Notes under the pieces: generated by a model | The model's input: only the letters and a program-made list of their open reading frames with translations | Database searches by the model: none | What the model was told of the DNA's origin: nothing | NCBI RefSeq assembly: GCF_001517425.1 | Contig: NZ_FBWL01000166.1 | Location: forward strand, 1-64,000 | DNA length: 64,000 nt | Source: Clostridium sp. C105KSO13 | GTDB lineage: Bacteria; Bacillota; Clostridia; Lachnospirales; Lachnospiraceae | Reading direction: 5' to 3' | Shown: positions 1-6,780 of the stretch, piece by piece | How positions within the stretch are numbered: the first letter of the stretch is position 1 | Layout: every line of letters begins with the position of its first letter | Program-made: the position numbers and the translations under genes

Positions 1-336
1 GCGACAGTTATGTCTATTTCTCATACTCTTTTTTCACTATTTATTTCATTTTGGATAATATTCACTTTTCAATGTCCTGTTGCCAGCAGTGCTGGCATGA
101 TCAATCAGAATTCCGAGAGATCATTTTGAAACAAATATTAGTAATCATATTTACTTAGAATATAATATAATACTCTGAAATGTCAATGGTATTTCAGAAA
201 AATTATATATTTATAGAAAGAATAGAATTCACAAAATGTTACAAAATAATTAACGAATCGAATAAACGATTACACAAAACAAGAAGAATTCTTTGGGATG
301 TGTCGAAATCTGTAAGCTGAAAAACTAATAAAATGG
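1..336. other. AT-rich intergenic stretch, no gene
   Basis: No convincing coding frame was seen on either strand. The only structure noted is a 15-base odd palindrome at 82-96, GCCAGCA-g-TGCTGGC, which could be an operator or a short hairpin from the gene left of the window. Confidence 0.5.
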
Positions 337-365
337 TTGACATGGCTATGTACTGTTGATATAAT
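337..365 (+). promoter_or_regulatory. Consensus sigma-A promoter of the NlpC/P60 gene
   Basis: TTGACA at 337-342 and TATAAT at 360-365 are separated by exactly 17 bases. Transcription would start near 372, giving a leader of about 70 bases before the ribosome binding site AAGGAGG at 432-438. Confidence 0.9.
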
Positions 366-444
366 AGCAACGTAACAAATTTAACAATCATGTAATATTT
401 AGAATCTCCTACAAAAGATAAATACACTTATAAGGAGGTTTTAT

Positions 445-1551
445 ATGAAAGTAGTAAGTGTAAAGCAGAAATTGATTCTTTCTGCTTTAACAGGAGCGAT
501 TCTGATTTCGGGGAGTGCAATGACGGTCAGGGCAGAGGACAAGCCCTCAGAGGATACCCAGATCCTCCCGGTTGCAGGAATCGAATCGGTACTAAAAGAT
601 TGTTATAAGGAGGATGTAAAAAAAAATATTGATTTATATCTGGTACAAGATGACAAGGGTGAGTATTTAAATAGAGCGTTTTCTAACGTGAGCGATTATG
701 TCTATATTAGAAGCGCTCCAGATGAAACAAGTGACTGGACAGGAAAGCTGTACAGTAATTCAGCAGCTGATGTACTTGAGTACAACGACGATTGGACAAA
801 AATAAGATCTGGTTCTGCAGAAGGATATGTACCTGCAACCAGCCTGTTTACAGGCAAAGAAGCCGAGGAACATGCAGGGGAATATGAACAGAACCTGGCC
901 ACAGTAACGGTAGATGTTTTAAATGTCCGGGATGGACAGAATACCTCAGCAAACATAGTCACACAGGTTACAGCAGATCAACAGTATGAAGTGACCGGTG
1001 AAGCGGTGAACGGATGGTATCCGGTTAAAGTCGGGGAGACGGCCGGATGGGTATTCGGAGATTATGTAAACGTTGAGCAGCAGTATTGTTATGCAGAATC
1101 CAAAGAAGAGGAAGAAAAGCGTATAGCTGCTGAAGAAGCTGCCAAGGCGGCGAGAGAGGCACAAAAGCAACAAGAAGCCCAGGAAGCGGCAGTGATTCAG
1201 GCACAGGCTTCCAGCGGACAGGCTGTCATTGACTATGCTTGTCAGTTCATAGGCAATCCTTATGTATGGGGAGGTACAAGTCTTACAGATGGGGCCGATT
1301 GCTCTGGATTTGTACAGTCAGTGTATGCACATTTTGGCATCAGCCTTCCCCGTACCACATGGGATATGGAGTCCGTAGGAACTCCGGTAAATTATGAAGA
1401 AGCGGTGCCGGGAGATATTGTGTTATATGATGGACATGTAGGACTCTATATGGGAGACGGCAATATTGTTAACGCAATGAATGAAGCAGATGGAATTGGA
1501 GTGTGCAGTGCAACATACACACCTATTATAACAGTCAGAAGAGTATTGTAG
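445..1551 (+). CDS. Secreted SH3 and NlpC/P60 peptidoglycan hydrolase
   Basis: This is a 368-residue exported cell-wall endopeptidase. An N-terminal signal peptide (about residues 1-30) is followed by two SH3-like regions (about 80-135 and 150-210), a charged Ala/Glu/Lys-rich linker (about 215-250) and a C-terminal NlpC/P60 domain. The catalytic Cys lies in GADCSGF and the His in GHVGLYMG. The family cleaves gamma-D-Glu to diamino-acid bonds in stem peptides, and the SH3 repeats likely bind the wall. The ATG follows a perfect AAGGAGG and a consensus promoter. It appears to be a single-gene unit ended by a hairpin at 1618-1651. Confidence 0.93.
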   Translation: MKVVSVKQKLILSALTGAILISGSAMTVRAEDKPSEDTQILPVAGIESVLKDCYKEDVKKNIDLYLVQDDKGEYLNRAFSNVSDYVYIRSAPDETSDWTGKLYSNSAADVLEYNDDWTKIRSGSAEGYVPATSLFTGKEAEEHAGEYEQNLATVTVDVLNVRDGQNTSANIVTQVTADQQYEVTGEAVNGWYPVKVGETAGWVFGDYVNVEQQYCYAESKEEEEKRIAAEEAAKAAREAQKQQEAQEAAVIQAQASSGQAVIDYACQFIGNPYVWGGTSLTDGADCSGFVQSVYAHFGISLPRTTWDMESVGTPVNYEEAVPGDIVLYDGHVGLYMGDGNIVNAMNEADGIGVCSATYTPIITVRRVL

Positions 1552-1617
1552 ATATAAAGTAACAAAGAACGCTGCAGAAAATACACTTCAGAAACAACAT
1601 GATTCCCGATAAATTGA

Positions 1618-1656
1618 CAGGCTGAAGCCAAATTTAATTGGCTCCAGCCTGCTTTA
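1618..1656 (+). terminator. Hairpin terminator after the NlpC/P60 gene
   Basis: CAGGCTGAAGCCAA at 1618-1631 pairs with TTGGCTCCAGCCTG at 1638-1651 with one mismatch and a 6-base loop. A short T run follows. Confidence 0.6.
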
Positions 1657-2088
1657 AGAAATTCGACATGAAGTGAAGATTATTGTTAGACATTTTCATC
1701 TCCTTTCGTTGGAAACAATCGATTTTTGTTGCGAATATGAAAAGTATGGCATATACAAAATGCACAAAATTGTAAAATTATGTCGAAAGTCGAAAAGGGA
1801 TAGTTTTCAACTTATCCACATTAAAAACCCGAAAAAACGTGGAAAAACCCAGATTTTGTAAAAGTTATCCACATTATCCACATAAAAACATGTGTTTTTG
1901 GTGGATTACTTTTATGAAAAAAAGAACGAACGTTTTGTTAAGTTATGATGAAATTGGTTTTTTGTCGAAAAAGAGAAGTAAAAACATTGACTTTTAAGAA
2001 TTCAAAAAGTGAAAATAATTGTCTTGTCAATTTGGAAAATTTACTTGAGATATCCCATTTTTCATAAATTAAAATCTATTTCCGGCGG

Positions 2089-2117
2089 TTGATTATTTAA
2101 AAAAATGGGATTATAAT
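2089..2117 (+). promoter_or_regulatory. Sigma-A promoter of the DUF1858 gene
   Basis: TTGATT at 2089-2094 and TATAAT at 2112-2117 are 17 bases apart. The gene's ribosome binding site AAAGGAGG lies at 2134-2141. Confidence 0.8.
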
Positions 2118-2149
2118 AGGGATATCTTATTACAAAGGAGGGAACAAAA

Positions 2150-2359
2150 ATGGGACAGGTTACTAAAGACACCACTATTGGTGAATTATTGATGATATAC
2201 CCTGATGCAGCACCAATTTTAATGGAAATTGGCATGCATTGCCTTGGCTGCCCGGCTTCACAGGTAGAATCTTTAGAAGAGGCTGCTACGGTACACGGTA
2301 TGGATGCAGATTTACTTCTTGAGAAAATTAACGCTTCAATGAAAGCTGCTGGTATATAA
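2150..2359 (+). CDS. DUF1858 domain protein
   Basis: This 69-residue protein is a stand-alone DUF1858 domain, a small helical fold often found near redox enzymes or fused to other domains. The family Cys pair is present in HCLGCPAS (about residues 30-37), as expected for a redox or metal-related role, though no activity can be assigned. The start is fixed by a strong RBS 8 bases upstream. Its terminator began 6 bases after the stop codon, shared with the convergent mecA gene, and has been split by the mobile element at 2381. Confidence 0.85.
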   Translation: MGQVTKDTTIGELLMIYPDAAPILMEIGMHCLGCPASQVESLEEAATVHGMDADLLLEKINASMKAAGI

Positions 2360-2365
2360 TCTTAC

Positions 2366-2383
2366 AAAAAAGCCCCACACAAA
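2366..2383 (+). other. attL: left half of the split bidirectional terminator
   Basis: AAAAAAGCCCCACAC at 2366-2380 is followed by AAA and then element DNA. It is the exact complement of the right half at 17357-17371. Element DNA starting at 2384 carries an imperfect terminal repeat whose CTTAGGGATTT core (2394-2404) recurs inverted near the right end (17334-17344). Confidence 0.8.
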
Positions 2384-2440
2384 GGGAGTGCAACTTAGGG
2401 ATTTGAGAAAATCAAGTTTTTAAGGACGCCTCCCCAAACG

Positions 2441-2505
2441 GTGCAAAGAGAATAGCGACTACGCAAGAGTAGAAATGCTCCTGTGTGGTCGCTTTCTTTT
2501 TGCAC
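2441..2505. repeat. Long imperfect hairpin at the left end of the element
   Basis: GTGCAAAGAGAATAGCGAC at 2441-2459 pairs imperfectly with GTCGCTTTCTTTTTGCAC at 2488-2505, leaving a loop of about 28 bases. It lies between attL and the first element gene. It could end read-through from the DUF1858 gene, or be an RNA or DNA signal of the element; no family was recognised. Confidence 0.5.
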
Positions 2506-2608
2506 AGATTTTGTACAAATCTTTGGTACATTTATGTCATTGAATTGACTTGCTATATCTGCACATCAGAGCGAATATGTACCTACCAAATTAAAGGAGG
2601 TACTTCAC

Positions 2609-3247
2609 ATGGAAGTCAAAATGAATACTACAGACCGCAAAGGGCTGGTCAAAGCAATCACAGAAATCACTGGAACTGCTGCTACCTACAAGGGTGCGCC
2701 AACCTTTGCCTACGAAATTGGCGAGTACACCATTGACCGCAATTCAACACTTATATTTGCAGACAGAACAGGTGTAGACAATCTGCTGCAAGGCTTAACA
2801 GAGCGTGGATATGCTCATGAAAAGCCAAGTACCAGACTAACGGTGGAATTACCGAGGGAACGCTTTACAGACGCTGTTACCCCTAATTTTGACCGCATTT
2901 TGGAGAGCAAGAGCAATCTTATCAAAAAGGCGGTTAGTGCAGACAGCCTTGTGTATGAGTGCCGAGATGACAAGGTGCTGTTCCCTTGGTTTACACTGAT
3001 TGGGGGCGAGAACGAAGCCACAGCATACGCACAATTCATAACCGCACTTGTGAATATGGCTGCAACGCAAAAGAGAGTGACCGCCAAAGCCAAAGAGCCG
3101 GATAACGAAAAATACGCATTCCGCTGTTTTCTCCTCCGCCTTGGTTTTATTGGGGACGATTACAAAGCAACCAGAAAAATTTTACTCCGTAACCTTTCCG
3201 GGAATTCCGCATGGAAAGCAGGACATAAATCACAGGAAACAGAATAA
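2609..3247 (+). CDS. Conserved mobile-element protein, 'virulence protein' type
   Basis: This 212-residue soluble protein has no signal peptide or membrane segment. It resembles a protein widely carried on clostridial integrated elements and often loosely labelled 'virulence-related'; no function is known to me. The N-terminal half is a mixed alpha/beta region and the C-terminus is basic. The ATG lies 8 bases after a perfect AAAGGAGG (2593-2600). It converges on the restriction operon across the hairpin at 3261-3297. Confidence 0.7.
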   Translation: MEVKMNTTDRKGLVKAITEITGTAATYKGAPTFAYEIGEYTIDRNSTLIFADRTGVDNLLQGLTERGYAHEKPSTRLTVELPRERFTDAVTPNFDRILESKSNLIKKAVSADSLVYECRDDKVLFPWFTLIGGENEATAYAQFITALVNMAATQKRVTAKAKEPDNEKYAFRCFLLRLGFIGDDYKATRKILLRNLSGNSAWKAGHKSQETE

Positions 3248-3260
3248 CAGATTCCATAAC

Positions 3261-3299
3261 AAATGCCCCAACTGCTATATTGGCAGAAGGGGCATTTAA
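3261..3299. terminator. Bidirectional terminator between the 2609 gene and hsdM
   Basis: AAATGCCCC at 3261-3269 pairs with GGGGCATTT at 3289-3297, with a small inner CTGC/GCAG pairing. It serves two convergent transcription units. Confidence 0.75.
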
Positions 3300-4787
3300 T
3301 TATTTGGCTAACTGTGATTGTAATTCTTGAAAACTTTCCAATGCGCTTTGTAGATTTTCGATAATGTCCACCGCCAGTTCATCCGGGGCAGGCAGACTAT
3401 CAAGGTCTGCAAGGGACTTATCCTTAATCCAGAACAGGTCAAGACTTGTCTTGTCACGCTCTAAAATATCCTTCACATCAAATCTGCGGAAACGACCATC
3501 TGGGTTTTCCTCTGACCAAGTTTCAGTACGCTCATGACGGTTTTCCGGGTTGTAGCACTGTATGAAATCTAAAAGGTCAGCATCACTCATAGGGTGCTGT
3601 TTCAGCGTGAAATGAATATTCGTACGGAAATCATATATCCACACTTCCTTGGTTTGCATTTCAGCACTGGCTGGGCGTTTATCAAAAAAGATAACATTCG
3701 CTTTTACACCCGGCTTATAGAAAATTCCTGTCGGCAGACGGAGAATGGTGTGCAGGTCGGTAGTTTCCAACAGCTTTTTACGCACGATTTCTCCTGCGCC
3801 ACCTTCAAACAGCACATTGTCCGGCACAACAACTGCCGCTTTACCTGTGGCTTTAAGAATTGTATTGATATGCTGTACGAAGTTCAACTGTTTGTTAGAA
3901 CTGGTTGTCCAAAAGTCCTGTCGATTGTAAACAAGGTCTTCTTCCTCCTGTTCGCCCTCCTCATTCGTAAAGGTAAGGGCAGACTTTTTACCAAAGGGCG
4001 GATTAGTCAACACAAAGTCTACACGATAGCCGGGGTCAGTTAAAAGAGCGTCACCATAGGCAATCGGTACATTGCCGTAAATATCTCCGATATTGTGCAG
4101 ATATAGGTTCATAAGTGCTGTTTTGTAGGTAGCGGATACAATTTCGTTTCCATAGAAGGTTTCGTTTTTCAAGAATTCCTTCTGCTCACGGTCAAGGGAA
4201 TAATTATCCGGGTCGGCAATAAACGATTGTGAAGCGAGGAAAAATCCTCCAGAACCGCAACAGGGGTCTGCGATTGTTTTCTTCGGTTCCGGGCGGACGC
4301 ATTTGACCATTGCATGAATCAGAGAGCGAGGGGTAAAATATTGTCCTGCGCCACTCTTAATATCTTCTGCGTTCTTTTGTAGCAATCCTTCATAAATTTC
4401 ACCCTTCACATCAGAAGACATTGCTACCCATTTTTCAGTGTCAATCATCTGCACCACACGATACAGAATTGCAGCACTGCTAATTTTGTTGGTTGCACCC
4501 TTGAATATTTTGCCGAGAATGCCACCTTGTTTGCCCAGTTCCTCAAGCGTTGCTTTATACTGTTCTTCCAGTTCCGCACCCTTGAGGGTGTTCATATCTG
4601 ACCATGTATATCCGGCAGGAATACCAGTTTCTTTTTTATAAGGTGGTTTGGAGTATTCATCTGACATCTTCAAAAAGATGAGATAGGTCAGCTGTTCCAG
4701 ATAGTCTCCATAAGATACACCATCGTCACGGAGCGGATTGCACATCCCCCAAACCTTTGATACGATTGCTGTTGTTTGTTCAGACAT
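3300..4787 (-). CDS. Type I restriction-modification methyltransferase subunit HsdM
   Basis: This 495-residue protein is the N6-adenine methyltransferase of a type I R-M system; it works as M2S1. It has the HsdM N-terminal helical domain, SAM-binding motif I as DPCCGSGGFF (174-183) and catalytic motif IV NPPF (262-265). Length is normal. It is the last gene of the operon, and its ATG directly follows the stop of a 58-residue ORF (TAAATG), so translation is probably coupled. No defect was seen. Confidence 0.96.
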   Translation of the reverse strand: MSEQTTAIVSKVWGMCNPLRDDGVSYGDYLEQLTYLIFLKMSDEYSKPPYKKETGIPAGYTWSDMNTLKGAELEEQYKATLEELGKQGGILGKIFKGATNKISSAAILYRVVQMIDTEKWVAMSSDVKGEIYEGLLQKNAEDIKSGAGQYFTPRSLIHAMVKCVRPEPKKTIADPCCGSGGFFLASQSFIADPDNYSLDREQKEFLKNETFYGNEIVSATYKTALMNLYLHNIGDIYGNVPIAYGDALLTDPGYRVDFVLTNPPFGKKSALTFTNEEGEQEEEDLVYNRQDFWTTSSNKQLNFVQHINTILKATGKAAVVVPDNVLFEGGAGEIVRKKLLETTDLHTILRLPTGIFYKPGVKANVIFFDKRPASAEMQTKEVWIYDFRTNIHFTLKQHPMSDADLLDFIQCYNPENRHERTETWSEENPDGRFRRFDVKDILERDKTSLDLFWIKDKSLADLDSLPAPDELAVDIIENLQSALESFQELQSQLAK

Positions 4788-4964
4788 TTACTTGCCTCCC
4801 TTTTTTTCAGAATCTTGGCGAGTGAATATATCTCTGCGGACGCCAGCATCCTGTCCTCTTTGTTCTGTAGTTATTCCTGTGGACTGATTATTTCCAGTAG
4901 ATGTCGAAGACTTGCCTAATCCACACCCGTTTTTTATAGACTCTAAATCTTTATCTGTGCTCAT
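4788..4964 (-). CDS. 58-residue protein inside the hsd operon
   Basis: This small ORF was found by reading the gap between neighbours. It starts MSTDKDLESIKNGCG and ends QDSEKKGGK. It is hydrophilic, rich in Ser, Thr, Gly and Gln, and has no membrane segment. A GGAGG sits 6 bases before its ATG. Its ATG overlaps the previous gene's stop as ATGA, and its own TAA abuts the hsdM ATG. This tight packing argues that it is translated. It could be a small partner of the membrane protein or simply a coupling ORF; I do not recognise the family. Confidence 0.6.
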   Translation of the reverse strand: MSTDKDLESIKNGCGLGKSSTSTGNNQSTGITTEQRGQDAGVRRDIFTRQDSEKKGGK

Positions 4965-5515
4965 ATCGAACCTCCATTATGTATCAGCATCGAAACAACA
5001 TAGGCGAGTAATGCAATAATAATTTGTATAGTTGCCGTGTTGAATGCTTTTTGCTTGTTCTTTATTTTTTCCCTAATATCATTTATCACTCGAATATATT
5101 GCAAGGTTACCCATAGTGCTGCGTCTTCAATTTTCTCATTGTAGAGTGCTTCTGTTTTAATGCTATTACTGTCAAACGACAGTATTTCCTTACTTCTCGA
5201 AAGCAAGAGGAGTTTAATTACTGCAATAACAATCAGAACTGCACTTCCAATTGCACACAAGGCATAAATTCCAACAGCCATTTTTTCAAGGTTGGTATAT
5301 TTATTCCAATTAAACATAGCCGTCATATCAACATTGCTTAATATCACTATCAAAATTACACCGCACAAAGCCAAAGCAATATTTATCCGATCATAAATTC
5401 TGTCATAATTAGATAAGACACGATTATAATCTTCAAGACTTACAGAATACAAAAATTCTGCTGATGGATATTTTTCTACGTTTTGAGTTGAAGGGGTTCC
5501 TGTTTGTTCACTCAT
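4961..5515 (-). CDS. Three-TM membrane protein embedded in the R-M operon (SLATT-like)
   Basis: This 184-residue protein has a cytosolic N-terminus, membrane helices at about 44-62 and 80-106, a charged helical stretch (about 107-158) and a third helix at about 161-178. The two-helix plus helical-domain layout recalls SLATT-type membrane effectors of bacterial defence systems, but this is a topology argument, not a homology result. It overlaps the end of hsdS by ATGA and also overlaps the next small ORF by ATGA, so it is co-translated with the R-M enzymes. Type I systems do not normally contain such a gene. Confidence 0.75.
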   Translation of the reverse strand: MSEQTGTPSTQNVEKYPSAEFLYSVSLEDYNRVLSNYDRIYDRINIALALCGVILIVILSNVDMTAMFNWNKYTNLEKMAVGIYALCAIGSAVLIVIAVIKLLLLSRSKEILSFDSNSIKTEALYNEKIEDAALWVTLQYIRVINDIREKIKNKQKAFNTATIQIIIALLAYVVSMLIHNGGSI

Positions 5516-6768
5516 TCGGGTAATCCTCCTTCAAAAGCTTGCTTTAAGATGCTCTGTCGCATGGCTTCTGCCTGTACCAAGGCGGTGTCTACGGTCTGTT
5601 CAATGCTGTCACAAACGGATAGGCGGGATTCGATTTCTTCAACAATCATTTTTTGTTCCGCAAAGGATGTAAACGGAAAACGCAATGCTCGAACACGCTC
5701 TTTATTAAGTGCTTTCTGATTGTTTCCAGAACCCACTCTGCGAGTGTTGTCATAGTTCATTTGTAGAAAATAATAAATATACTTTGAAGAGCATGCCGTT
5801 TTAGATACTAAAATCGCAGCGGTATTTTGATTATGGGCTGCTTCAATATTTAGAATTGCAGCTTGCCCTCTAGTTTTTCCTTCACCAATCATAGCTAGCA
5901 TTACCGTACCAACCGGGTGTACATTGGTGGATGCATGAGCCAAACCATCAGCGGTTATTTGCTCATCTGTGCGAAGTATGGTGTTAAAGTGAACTTCGCC
6001 ACTGCTAACCCAGTTAATAGTGCCATTCCAATATTCAGGGATTCTTCTGCTCGGAGTCGCACCAACTTGTACCTCAAATACATCCCCAAAGCGAACCTTT
6101 ATCCATGAAGGTGGCAGTTCTAAATGAATTTCGTTTTCATCGCCAGAGGTATCTTTGAACACTTCATTCGAGCGCTTGATACTCTCAAAATCAGTTTGCG
6201 GTGATTCACCTAGATGCATTTTTCTCCATAATGAGGTTAGTTTTCCCTCAAACGCCTCTTTCAACACAGCCTGTCGATACACCGCCAGCTGCTGTTTGAT
6301 AGTGTGCAATGTTTCCACACTCTTGTCCAATTCAGAAAATAATTCTTCTATTTTTTTTATGATTTTTTCTTGCTCCGGTAAAGATGGGATTTGCACCTTT
6401 AGCTTAGAGTAGTGTTGTATCCAATATCGTTTGTGAGTACTGTGGTCGAAATTGATTATCTGCATTCTGTAAAAAACATACTTTGGTAGTACAATTTCTG
6501 TATTTGCTGTCAGTATTTTCATTGCAGAAGATTTTACCTTAAACTTAAAATTTACAAACTGTGACGATGTTGTAAAATCATCAAAAATTATTGCAGGTAG
6601 ATTTTCATAAATACCTGTGGTTTCATTTGTATGACCAATGATAAAACTTTTCCCGGCGGTAAGCACAGGTGTTTTATAAGTATCACTGTATTTTGTGGAT
6701 TCAACGATATATGGGGTGGGTTGTTCATAGGCTAACAAATCCCCCAATTCGTATTCTTTAACTTCCAA
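5512..6768 (-). CDS. Type I restriction-modification specificity subunit HsdS
   Basis: This 418-residue protein chooses the DNA target of the complex. It has two target-recognition domains (about 1-130 and 215-350), each followed by a conserved helical spacer (PSLPEQEKIIKKIEELF near 128-144 and an equivalent FAEQKMIVEEIE region near the C-terminus). The two half-subunits would each read half of a bipartite site. It lies just downstream of hsdR (12 bases) and overlaps the following membrane-protein gene by 4 bases. Confidence 0.94.
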   Translation of the reverse strand: MEVKEYELGDLLAYEQPTPYIVESTKYSDTYKTPVLTAGKSFIIGHTNETTGIYENLPAIIFDDFTTSSQFVNFKFKVKSSAMKILTANTEIVLPKYVFYRMQIINFDHSTHKRYWIQHYSKLKVQIPSLPEQEKIIKKIEELFSELDKSVETLHTIKQQLAVYRQAVLKEAFEGKLTSLWRKMHLGESPQTDFESIKRSNEVFKDTSGDENEIHLELPPSWIKVRFGDVFEVQVGATPSRRIPEYWNGTINWVSSGEVHFNTILRTDEQITADGLAHASTNVHPVGTVMLAMIGEGKTRGQAAILNIEAAHNQNTAAILVSKTACSSKYIYYFLQMNYDNTRRVGSGNNQKALNKERVRALRFPFTSFAEQKMIVEEIESRLSVCDSIEQTVDTALVQAEAMRQSILKQAFEGGLPE

Positions 6769-6780
6769 AGTGTCTCCTCC

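Larger units (their letters stand above)
1552..2149. other. AT-rich intergenic region with three DnaA boxes
   Basis: No gene is supported in these roughly 600 bases. Three perfect copies of the DnaA box TTATCCACA occur at 1812-1820, 1865-1873 and 1874-1882, the last two directly abutting. The surrounding DNA is strongly A/T rich. No dnaA, dnaN or recF is present, so this is unlikely to be the main chromosomal origin. It is better read as a DnaA-binding cluster that titrates DnaA or regulates nearby genes. Confidence 0.7.

Noticed and set aside
1812-1882. Chromosomal replication origin
   Set aside because: DnaA boxes are present, but dnaA, dnaN, recF or rpmH are not, so a main oriC is not supported.
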